From Fischerella sp. CENA71 (GTDB lineage Bacteria; Cyanobacteriota; Cyanobacteriia; Cyanobacteriales; Nostocaceae): DNA of 51,313 nucleotides. The notes under the pieces are model-generated. The model did not search any database. It saw only the letters and a program-made list of their open reading frames with translations, and was not told where the DNA came from. The stretch covers positions 1-51,313 of the forward strand of contig JANBVI010000077.1 in NCBI GenBank assembly GCA_024239075.1. The letters run 5' to 3'. A program made the translations under genes and the position numbers. Shown in pieces: positions 1 through 7,224 of this stretch. Within the stretch, counting starts at the first letter, position 1. Each line of letters starts with the position of its first letter.

Positions 1-2
1 CA

Positions 3-98
3 GAGTTCGTGACCGAGCTAATGAAACTAAATCGCAATAAGCAGAAGTATTATCAACGAGGTCTGAGCGCTATGAAGCTTATCATGTCTGTATCCTAG
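3..98 (+). CDS. C-terminal tail of a protein cut by the window edge
   Basis: An open frame enters from the left edge and runs 31 codons to a TAG at 96-98. The other two plus-strand frames stop within 40 bases. The tail is basic and probably helical, and includes the motif KLNRNKQKYYQRG. It ends 17 bases before the stop of the histidine kinase on the other strand, so the two genes would be convergent, as expected for a real gene end. Too little is present to assign a family, and chance openness cannot be excluded. Confidence 0.35.
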   Translation, partial: EFVTELMKLNRNKQKYYQRGLSAMKLIMSVS

Positions 99-115
99 CT
101 ATTTTTGTCGCCCCG

Positions 116-3100
116 TCAGGGCAAGAACACCTGAAATAGTGTCCCTTTACCTACCTGAGTTGATACTTCCACAAAACCACCGTGGTTTTTGACGATACCT
201 AAAACCGTTGACAGTCCAAGCCCTGTACCTTTACCGACTTCTTTAGTCGTAAAAAAGGGATCAAATATATGCTCTAAGATTTCTGGAGGAATTCCCATTC
301 CTGTATCTGAGATGCTAACAACAACGTAGCCTCCTGCATGAGCATCAAAATTCATTTGGGCATAGGTTTCGTCAATCACCCGATTTTCGGCAGCAATTGT
401 CAGAATACCACCATTAGGCATAGCATCACGGGCATTGACTGCCAAGTTCATGAACACCTGATCTAGTTGGGTAGGATCTGCTTGCACCATCCACAAAGTG
501 TTTGTGGAAATGGCATTCACAATTTCAATAGATTTAGGAAACGTTTGTTTGATGACTTTGACTAATTCTTTGAGCAAATGTCCAGGTTGCAACAGGATGC
601 GTTTTCCTTCTGTACCACGAGCAAAGGTGAGAATTTGTTTAACTAAGTCAGATCCACGCTTGGAACTGTTTTCTAGTGTTTGGAACAGTTCTTGAGTCCG
701 CGCATCAACATTTTTGCATCTTAAGGGCAACAGTTGGGCAATCATCATGATGGGAGCGAAGACGTTGTTGAGATCGTGAGCAATTCCACTCGCTAGTGTT
801 CCCAAACTCTCCAAGCGTTGAGCGCGGTAAAATTGTTGCTCTAATTGTTTTTTCTCAGTGATGTCGGTGTTGACTGCTAAGATAGACTGGAGTTGTCCAA
901 ATTGATTGTGTACTAGTGTCCACCGACTAGCAACAATAAGTTTTCTACCTGTTTTGGTGGTTTTCTCTAACTCTCCTTGCCAAGAACCTTGCTCGACAGT
1001 GGTTTTTAAACCTGCTTCCATTTGAGACAAGGATTTTGTGTGTAAAAGTTCATGGGCTAATTTTCCCAGACTTTCCTCTGCTGTCCAACCGTATAGGTTT
1101 TCAGCTCCTCGACTCCAAAACAGAATGCGGTTTTCTAAATCGCAGACAAAAATAGCATCGGTGGCAATATCAATTAAAGCCGCTTGTTCGGCAATTTTTT
1201 GTTCGTCCAGCTTGCGATCAGTAATATTGCGGCTGATGGTTGCTAGACCAATTAGCTGGTCGTTCGTGTCTTTGACGCAACAAACGCTGTAAACCATCCA
1301 TAATGCTTCTCCCGTCTTGAAATGACGGAAACGAATTTCTACTTCCGCCCGTCCCTCACGCAAAACATGCGGTAAAAATTCATTGATGATAAAGTCCTGA
1401 TCTTCGGGAAAGAAAAATTCCCTGACTGGCGTTTCGCTATACTGGCGAATATCATTCAGCCCGACTAGTTGCAAGCCCGCTGGGTTGACATAGAACGGCA
1501 CAAAATTCATATCACACATACCGATAAATTCCGTGCTGTTATCGGCCAGAGAAACAAATTTGCGGATTTCCAGTTCCGATTGCTTGCGCTCAGTAATGTC
1601 AGTATTCACCCCTATCATCCGTATTGGCTGACCAATGTGATCGTAAAGAACCTTTCCCTTGCAGGCTGACCAACGGATTGTACCATCAGGCCAAACCACT
1701 CGAAATTCGATGCTATAGGGTGCTTGGTCTTGAATAGTCTGCAACACTGAACGCTTAATCAATTCGCGGTCTTCAACATGGACAATCGTATTTAAGAAAT
1801 TTTCATAGCTAACATTAAACGTATCGGGAGTAACACCAAACAAAGAGAACAAATTTTCAGACCAAATCACTTCATTGGTCTGGAGATTCCAATCCCAAGT
1901 GCCTGTACCGCTAGTCCAGAGGGCAAGTTGTAGTCGTTGCTCGCTTTCTCTGAGAGCTTCCTCAGCCTGTTTGCGATCGCTCACATCTCGCAGCATTGAG
2001 AGATGGCGATGTGGTCTGAAATTGCCAACCGCCGCAAATTCAGTTTCTCGTATTGTGCCATCAGGACGATATAAGGTAAATTCACCAAACATTTGTCCTT
2101 GTTCATGGAACTGTTGCCAAGCTTGGGTAAAATCAAATTCGGGTGCTGCAAAATCCGCAATTGTGGAACCTAAAAGTTCTTCTCTAGATACACCAAACAA
2201 ATTACAGGCTGCTGGATTTGCATTTATATAACGCCCCTCATCATCCGCAATCATGATCGCGTCTAAAGCATGATTAAAAAGTGCTTGCCATTGATGTTCA
2301 CGCTGCTGGAGTCTGGCTTGGATCTGTTTGCGCTCCTCAATTTCCTGTTTGAGAAGTGCATTTGCTTGCACTAGTTTATCTGTACGCTCCACCACCCGTA
2401 ACTCTAATTCTTCCTGCGCTTGGCGTAGTGATTCCTCCACCTGTTGGCGTTGTCTAACTTTTTGTTCTAACTGCTGGTTGCTTTGCTGGAGTAGAACTGT
2501 TTGTTCCTCAACTTTTGCAAGCAAAAGTTGGATCACCCTGACTATTTCCAGAGGATCAAGCACTTGCAGAAGATTAGTTTGTGTCACCAGTCCTTGTAGT
2601 TCCCCTTGTTTCCCAACTACGGCTAACCGCCGCACCCCTTGCTCTTGCATCAATTGGTGAACAGTCCATAAAGATTCATGGGGACTGATACTTAATACAG
2701 GAGTACTCATGACAGCTTGCGCCTGGGTTTGGGCTATATCTAGTCTCTGTAACTGGACTTTGACTATATCTTTCTCAGTGATTATCCCCACCGGGAGTAA
2801 AGCTATCTCCTGTTGTGACACAATTACTACACAACTGATGCGGCGATCGCTCATAATTTGTGATAGTTCCATCACAGATGTAGTTGGCAGAGCATGAATC
2901 ACTTCCGTCACCATCACCTCGGTTACACATCGCAGTTTTAGCAGGTGAGATGGTTGGATAACTTGACGAATTTTGTCTTGGGTAATCAGACCTATTAATT
3001 GCCCTTGCTCATCTACTACAGGCAGATGGCGAATTCGATGTTGGCGCATGAAAGATAAAGCTGTGAGGCTATTTTGATCCGGAGCCAATGTCAGGCTAAG

Positions 3101-3382
3101 GACTGGCTGCGTCATCACCTCTGAAATTTTTACCCTGGATAAATCTATCCCCGCCCCAGTCAAACGTATGACATCCCGTAGAGTTAATATACCTACTATG
3201 TTTGTTCTATCAACTACTAAAACACAATTACTAAAATCAGATGAAACTTCTAATGCACTGCTTCTTACCGGATTTATAAGGGCAATCACATCAATAAGGA
3301 GGGTATCCGGTAATACAGTGAAAGGAGAGCAGTCAAGTATCTGCTCTAGAGTAGGCAAATCCACAGTATAAAGTGATTGCAT
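116..3382 (-). CDS. Multi-sensor histidine kinase with four CBS and about four PAS domains
   Basis: This 1088-residue protein should autophosphorylate on histidine in response to cytosolic signals. The N-terminus has two CBS pairs (about 20-145 and 150-280), a module that usually binds adenine nucleotides. A glutamine- and glutamate-rich coiled coil follows (about 285-360). Then come about four PAS units (365-480, 485-605, 610-735, 735-855), each closing with a PAC-like ITERK or SDRKQ motif. The phosphoacceptor is His869 in IAHDLNN, and the HATPase domain shows NLAVNARDAM, DTGMGIP and GKGTGLGLS. The protein ends right after the ATPase domain at FQVFLP, without the receiver domain that often follows in this class. 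No transmembrane segment is seen, so it is probably soluble. No partner regulator lies in the window, so the phosphate target is unknown. Confidence 0.9.
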   Translation of the reverse strand: MQSLYTVDLPTLEQILDCSPFTVLPDTLLIDVIALINPVRSSALEVSSDFSNCVLVVDRTNIVGILTLRDVIRLTGAGIDLSRVKISEVMTQPVLSLTLAPDQNSLTALSFMRQHRIRHLPVVDEQGQLIGLITQDKIRQVIQPSHLLKLRCVTEVMVTEVIHALPTTSVMELSQIMSDRRISCVVIVSQQEIALLPVGIITEKDIVKVQLQRLDIAQTQAQAVMSTPVLSISPHESLWTVHQLMQEQGVRRLAVVGKQGELQGLVTQTNLLQVLDPLEIVRVIQLLLAKVEEQTVLLQQSNQQLEQKVRQRQQVEESLRQAQEELELRVVERTDKLVQANALLKQEIEERKQIQARLQQREHQWQALFNHALDAIMIADDEGRYINANPAACNLFGVSREELLGSTIADFAAPEFDFTQAWQQFHEQGQMFGEFTLYRPDGTIRETEFAAVGNFRPHRHLSMLRDVSDRKQAEEALRESEQRLQLALWTSGTGTWDWNLQTNEVIWSENLFSLFGVTPDTFNVSYENFLNTIVHVEDRELIKRSVLQTIQDQAPYSIEFRVVWPDGTIRWSACKGKVLYDHIGQPIRMIGVNTDITERKQSELEIRKFVSLADNSTEFIGMCDMNFVPFYVNPAGLQLVGLNDIRQYSETPVREFFFPEDQDFIINEFLPHVLREGRAEVEIRFRHFKTGEALWMVYSVCCVKDTNDQLIGLATISRNITDRKLDEQKIAEQAALIDIATDAIFVCDLENRILFWSRGAENLYGWTAEESLGKLAHELLHTKSLSQMEAGLKTTVEQGSWQGELEKTTKTGRKLIVASRWTLVHNQFGQLQSILAVNTDITEKKQLEQQFYRAQRLESLGTLASGIAHDLNNVFAPIMMIAQLLPLRCKNVDARTQELFQTLENSSKRGSDLVKQILTFARGTEGKRILLQPGHLLKELVKVIKQTFPKSIEIVNAISTNTLWMVQADPTQLDQVFMNLAVNARDAMPNGGILTIAAENRVIDETYAQMNFDAHAGGYVVVSISDTGMGIPPEILEHIFDPFFTTKEVGKGTGLGLSTVLGIVKNHGGFVEVSTQVGKGTLFQVFLP

Positions 3383-3757
3383 TAGTTCAGCTTTTCAGTC
3401 AAAGCAATAAATAAAGTTATCTCAAAAAATTCTCCAGAAAGTAAGTAATTTCAAAAGCCTGAATAGCAAAAAATAAGCTTAAAAATTCTCAGAATTCAAG
3501 CCAGATAACAAAATTTAGCCTGGTTCAATAAAATTATAGTTTTGATTTTTGCTAATCTATCTAGATTAATAAATTGTTATTATAAAAATGCCCTAAATTA
3601 ATTATACAAGTATTTCTAACAGAAACGACTAGCTTGATCGATGGAATGACAAGAAGTTCAAAAGCTATGGATGGGCGCGTTTTGCCTAAAAAGAGAATAA
3701 ATAAATAAAAAAAACCCCATCCCTAAGCACTCTTTCGCTTGCAGGAGGGGTTATAAC
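3383..3757. other. AT-rich gap between kinase and ycf37
   Basis: These 375 bases hold the upstream region of the kinase and, at the far end, the terminator of ycf37. The centre (about 3470-3610) is very AT-rich. No open frame, RNA motif or clear promoter element was recognised. Confidence 0.5.
3707..3752 (-). terminator. Rho-independent terminator of ycf37
   Basis: Read on the minus strand just after the ycf37 stop, AACCCCTCC pairs with a downstream GGGATGGGGTT arm, which is followed directly by a run of T. Position and structure fit intrinsic termination of ycf37. Confidence 0.65.
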
Positions 3758-4282
3758 TTACGCAGCTACCAAACGCCGTAAAGATTCGGCGCGGCGTTTA
3801 GCAGTGGAGTTTTTCGGATCATATTTGAGTGCTTCTTCGTAAGCTTGTAGTGCTTGAGCAGTTAAATTTTTGCGCTCGTATGCATGAGCTAGATTATTTA
3901 ATGCTGTGACGTAATCAGGTTTTGTTTTCAGCGCTTCTTTGTATTGACGAATTGCTAAATCATACTGCTCTTGGGCAAAGTAAACGAAACCCAAGCCGTT
4001 ATAAATCACAGCAACGTTTTCTTCTTCCTCTTCTTCTGCGGCTTTCAGAGCTTTTTGAAACAGACTTACCGCTTGAGTATAAACTTTTTTTTCGGAATAA
4101 ATACTAGCTAATTCGTAATACTCTTGAGCAGTTCCCTTTTCTTTTGTGAGCTTATTTCGCAAGCGTGAAAAATTTCTTTCTAGCTTGCGATTTTTGAAAA
4201 TCTGGGGAATAACATTAATAAAGGTGAATAAGAGAATACCCACCAAAATTGCAAGATAAATAACTGGTAAATTGTTATCCAT
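3758..4282 (-). CDS. ycf37: Ycf37-like TPR protein, photosystem I assembly
   Basis: The 174-residue product has one N-terminal transmembrane helix (about 6-27), a basic linker, and three tetratricopeptide repeats at about 52-85, 91-124 and 125-158 (AIRQYKEALKTKPDY, ALQAYEEALKYDPKN). A run of glutamates separates the first two repeats. Size and layout match cyanobacterial and algal Ycf37, a thylakoid-anchored protein known to support assembly or stability of photosystem I. The assignment rests on architecture and remembered family features, so another membrane-anchored TPR protein is possible. The gene stands alone, with its own terminator downstream. Confidence 0.75.
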   Translation of the reverse strand: MDNNLPVIYLAILVGILLFTFINVIPQIFKNRKLERNFSRLRNKLTKEKGTAQEYYELASIYSEKKVYTQAVSLFQKALKAAEEEEEENVAVIYNGLGFVYFAQEQYDLAIRQYKEALKTKPDYVTALNNLAHAYERKNLTAQALQAYEEALKYDPKNSTAKRRAESLRRLVAA

Positions 4283-4332
4283 TGCCTTTATTAAAAATAT
4301 CTTCTTTATCTATTATCAACTTCATCGCTACA

Positions 4333-4422
4333 GTTGATAGTCAAGCGTCAAGAGTCAAGTGTCAATTGTCCAGAGTAAATAGTTTTTTCACCATTGACAA
4401 TTGATCATTGACCATTGACCAT
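4333..4422. repeat. Degenerate TTGACNA heptamer repeats
   Basis: A short gap between two minus-strand genes is filled with variants of CATTGAC and AGTCAAG, for example ACCATTGACAATTGATC. The same short tandem repeat type recurs near 32935, 45480, 48660 and 49805. Such repeats are common in heterocyst-forming cyanobacteria and no function is known. Confidence 0.7.
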
Positions 4423-4423
4423 T

Positions 4424-5302
4424 TTACGGTAAACCCCAGTGTTGAGCGCGTTGCTGGAGCCAACCTTTTTCCAAATAATGCGCGATCGCTCCATTGACTT
4501 TACGCCGCAGATCATCATACTGTAATCCTTTGGGCATGACTACAGATAAAGGCTCGGTTGATAGTTTGACTGGTACTAGCCGATATTGAGGATATTGTTG
4601 CACCCAGCCACTCAGAACGCTAGTATCGGCAGCAAAAGCCACTACTGTATTATTTTCTAAAAGCGATCGCCCTTCTGCATAGGAATTCACCCCTACCAAA
4701 TCTGCTTGTGGCAAATAATACTTAATATCAGCTATGGTACTTGAATTTTTAAGAACGGCTATTTTCTGTTTATCTAAGTCCCCTAGCTTCTGTATAGAGG
4801 TATTTTTGGTAATTAATCTTGTGCCATCAAAGTAGTAAGGTATACTTAAACTCACTAAGCGGGCGCGTGATTCGGTTGCTGTCACCCTGGCAATAGTGAG
4901 ATCAACTTTATGATCTATAACTTGTGAGAGGCGATCGCGATTCGCTACAGGTTTGAGTTTAACAGCATTGGCTTTCCCAAGTAAGTCTGCTGCTAATTGT
5001 TGGGCTAAGTCAATCTCAAAACCTTGAAGATTGCCTTTTGGATCTGTAAATCCCAAGGGACGCAAATTATCTTTGACAGCGATCGTTAAATAGCCCCGCC
5101 GCTGAATTTCTGGCAGTTCTGCGGCAGATGCTGAAGATTGTGTATCTGCAATTACAAGGGCAAATAGCAACAATAAAAGAATTATTTTTTTGCCAATACT
5201 CCGCAAAAAGTAATTGCGGGTGGCAGGTTTTGGGTGTAGGGTTTTTCTCCCCACCGCCCGATTTTCCCATCCCCCCATCATTACCTGTTTGGGATTACCC
5301 AT
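4424..5302 (-). CDS. Periplasmic amino-acid-type ABC transporter binding protein
   Basis: The product resembles family 3 solute-binding proteins, which capture amino acids or similar small polar ligands in the periplasm. After a hydrophobic segment (KKIILLLLLFALVIA) and an Ala-rich cleavage region, the mature part starts near ELPEIQRRGYLTIAVKDN. It continues with the family pattern PLGFTD..GNLQGFEIDLAQQLA and a C-terminal GAIAHYLEKGWLQ helix. The ATG at 5302 lies 2 bases past the rplT stop codon, suggesting translational coupling. The first 30 or so residues are encoded by G-rich repeat-like DNA, and a TTG at 5206 just before the hydrophobic segment is an alternative start. No permease or ATPase gene is nearby, so the ligand is unknown. 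Confidence 0.85.
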   Translation of the reverse strand: MGNPKQVMMGGWENRAVGRKTLHPKPATRNYFLRSIGKKIILLLLLFALVIADTQSSASAAELPEIQRRGYLTIAVKDNLRPLGFTDPKGNLQGFEIDLAQQLAADLLGKANAVKLKPVANRDRLSQVIDHKVDLTIARVTATESRARLVSLSIPYYFDGTRLITKNTSIQKLGDLDKQKIAVLKNSSTIADIKYYLPQADLVGVNSYAEGRSLLENNTVVAFAADTSVLSGWVQQYPQYRLVPVKLSTEPLSVVMPKGLQYDDLRRKVNGAIAHYLEKGWLQQRAQHWGLP

Positions 5303-5304
5303 TT

Positions 5305-5661
5305 TTAACTCTTTGCTTGGCTTGCCAATTCTGCTACTTTAGCAAAACCAGTTGGATCGAGGACTGCCATTTGTGCCAACATTTTACGATTGAGTAGGAT
5401 GTTAGCTTTTTTGAGATTACCGATAAACTGGCTGTAGCTCATGCCGTGTTGACGAACAGCAGCATTGATCCGGGTGATCCAAAGGCGACGGAAGTCACGC
5501 TTGCGCTTTTTGCGATCGCGATAAGAACTCCGCAGCGCCTTCATTACTTGTTGATTGGCGGTTCTAAATAGAGTGGAATGAGATCCACGAAAACCTTTGG
5601 CGAGTTTGAGAATTTTTTTGCGGCGTTTGCGAGCAACGTTACCGCGTTTTACCCTTGTCAT
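5305..5661 (-). CDS. rplT: 50S ribosomal protein L20
   Basis: The 118-residue basic protein matches L20 over its whole length, including [24 protein letters not shown] and the LDPTGFAKV tail. L20 binds 23S rRNA early in large-subunit assembly and in some bacteria represses its own operon. It follows rpmI by 22 bases on the same strand, which is the usual gene pair. Here infC is not adjacent, unlike the infC-rpmI-rplT operon of many bacteria. The binding-protein gene downstream almost touches it. Confidence 0.98.
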   Translation of the reverse strand: MTRVKRGNVARKRRKKILKLAKGFRGSHSTLFRTANQQVMKALRSSYRDRKKRKRDFRRLWITRINAAVRQHGMSYSQFIGNLKKANILLNRKMLAQMAVLDPTGFAKVAELASQAKS

Positions 5662-5683
5662 GGCTTAAATTTTCCTGAACAAA

Positions 5684-5881
5684 TTACAAATAGGGGAGCA
5701 TCAAGCGTACATTTTCGGCGTCGCGCTCGTCAACAAGAACTGCTTTGGAAAGCTTACGCTTTTTGTTGGAGCTTTTGTGTTCGAGCAGGTGGTTTTTGAA
5801 TGCCTTGCGACGTACGATTTTACCACTGCCGGTGGCGCGGAATCTTTTAGCCGCAGCTTTACGAGTTTTGAGTTTGGGCAT
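5684..5881 (-). CDS. rpmI: 50S ribosomal protein L35
   Basis: The product is 65 residues beginning [20 protein letters not shown] and ending VRLMLPYL, the normal size and sequence of L35, a small basic component of the large ribosomal subunit. The frame stays open upstream to 6013, but that extension has no L35 character, so the ATG at 5881 is chosen. It is the first gene of a pair with rplT. The upstream region contains two HIP1 sites near 5980 and 6055. Confidence 0.97.
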   Translation of the reverse strand: MPKLKTRKAAAKRFRATGSGKIVRRKAFKNHLLEHKSSNKKRKLSKAVLVDERDAENVRLMLPYL

Positions 5882-6103
5882 GAGAATGGCTATAATTCGA
5901 CACAATCCATCATTATAAACCATCGCCAAACTTTTCGGTCTACTGAATGCTAGTGATGCTTCCCAGGAACCTTTAAGAGAAAGCGATCGCACGAGGAGGA
6001 TTGAGGGCGGCACTTACTTCTTTACTCAGTGTGATCGCCTTCTTATTTTGAGGAGCGATCGCTTATTTCAATTACTTGCAAAGAAATTTAGCCATTACCC
6101 TCA

Positions 6104-6529
6104 TTAAGAGTCGGGCACAATTAACACACTTGCTTGTAGCAGCACCCTTCGTTCTTCCACACGTTCAGGACGATTCATCTGTAACAATCGCACCGTCACC
6201 CGCCCAATCGCAGTCAACGGCTGAATTTCACCATCTTTTAACTGAAAATGGTCGCACCAACGATCATGACGAGGCTGATACAACCTCACAATTTCTCCAT
6301 TGCTGGGATCGATTGATGTCAGGTCGCTGCCCTTATACTTATTGCAAATCGTACAGGCTAGTGCCAAATTAGTTTCGTCTGTTTGTCCGCCGTGCTTTTG
6401 AGCAATTACATGATCGACTTCATGAGACACAAGAACCGCAATTTCCGGCATTAAACAATACTCACAAGCATGATTGGCGCGATCGCAAACTAAGCGTCTG
6501 AGCGCCGCAGGAATGTAGGTCTTGCTCAT
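6104..6529 (-). CDS. HNH endonuclease family protein
   Basis: The 141-residue product has the compact HNH fold signature: a zinc-type C22-x2-C25 pair, HEVDH (36-40), GGQTDETNLALAC and a second C59-x2-C62 pair followed by NKYKG. HNH proteins bind one metal and nick or cut DNA, and small free-standing ones occur in mobile elements, restriction systems and housekeeping loci. The tail after residue 70 (LYQPRHDRWCDHF) is the common C-terminal extension of this cyanobacterial type. It starts 3 bases after the stop of the small gene at 6533, so the two are almost certainly co-transcribed. The target is not known. Confidence 0.88.
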   Translation of the reverse strand: MSKTYIPAALRRLVCDRANHACEYCLMPEIAVLVSHEVDHVIAQKHGGQTDETNLALACTICNKYKGSDLTSIDPSNGEIVRLYQPRHDRWCDHFQLKDGEIQPLTAIGRVTVRLLQMNRPERVEERRVLLQASVLIVPDS

Positions 6530-6532
6530 CCT

Positions 6533-6886
6533 TTACAAGGCCTTGAGCTTGAGCAATGCTTTTGCCTTAGCCATCCGCACTAAATGTTCAACATATTCAT
6601 ATTGCTGCCAAGCTCGTTCTTCTTGGACTGTTAATCCAACCGTCCTATTTTTTTCTAACAAGCTGGCGATTTGCTGTTGTAATGCCTCAGATGGCTTCAA
6701 TGCCAAAATTTCTTCTGAAGAGGGAAGATTTGCCAAAAACTCTAACACTTCTGCCAAGCCAGAAAAACCAGATTGACCAATTGCGTTCCATTCTCGCAAT
6801 CCCAATTCTAAAATCTGGGGCAACTGGTCTTGTAGTGGACTCAGCCGAAGTGCCAACTCATCGGGAATGTCAACTCTAATCTGCAT
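6533..6886 (-). CDS. Small protein upstream of the HNH nuclease gene
   Basis: The 117-residue product begins MQIRVDIPDELALRL, a short strand-like start reminiscent of small antitoxin or prevent-host-death-type proteins. The rest looks helical and ends in a lysine- and leucine-rich tail (KAKALLKLKAL). No catalytic motif is seen. The 3-base spacing to the HNH gene indicates a two-gene operon. A toxin-antitoxin or nuclease-accessory role is inference from this layout only, and the family was not recognised with certainty. Confidence 0.7.
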   Translation of the reverse strand: MQIRVDIPDELALRLSPLQDQLPQILELGLREWNAIGQSGFSGLAEVLEFLANLPSSEEILALKPSEALQQQIASLLEKNRTVGLTVQEERAWQQYEYVEHLVRMAKAKALLKLKAL

Positions 6887-7224
6887 GATATGGCGTTCAG
6901 AGCTTGCAAAAGATACTCCTGATCTTAGCCCATCTCATCGGTTCTCTGGGTTAAATTAGTTTTGCGATCGCCGTTGAGGTAACGTAGGGGTCGAGCAATT
7001 TTGCAATTGACACCATGACTGGCGATCGCCAATCTTGTAGGATGCATTAGCGACAGCGTAACGTATCGCCGAATAATGGTTTATCTGCTAGATTTGAGCA
7101 GACTAATCAATAAAAATCTGGAGAAAGTTACCCAAGAGTAACCAAATCTAAACAATTACGTTTGTAATCTTAGTCTAAAGTCCTAAAACTACAGGCAAAA
7201 ACAGCAGTGCATCTCCTTACACCC
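6887..7224. other. Gap with a dispersed-repeat fragment
   Basis: These 338 bases lie between the helicase and the small-gene/HNH pair, all on the minus strand. They contain two HIP1-like cores and, near 7038-7070, GTAGGATGCATTAGCGACA followed by CGTAACGTATC, which resembles a dispersed cyanobacterial repeat. No open frame or RNA was recognised. Confidence 0.4.

Noticed and set aside
5882-6013. Upstream extension of rpmI
   Set aside because: L35 starts at [10 protein letters not shown]; the extra 44 codons have no similarity to the family and no good start context.
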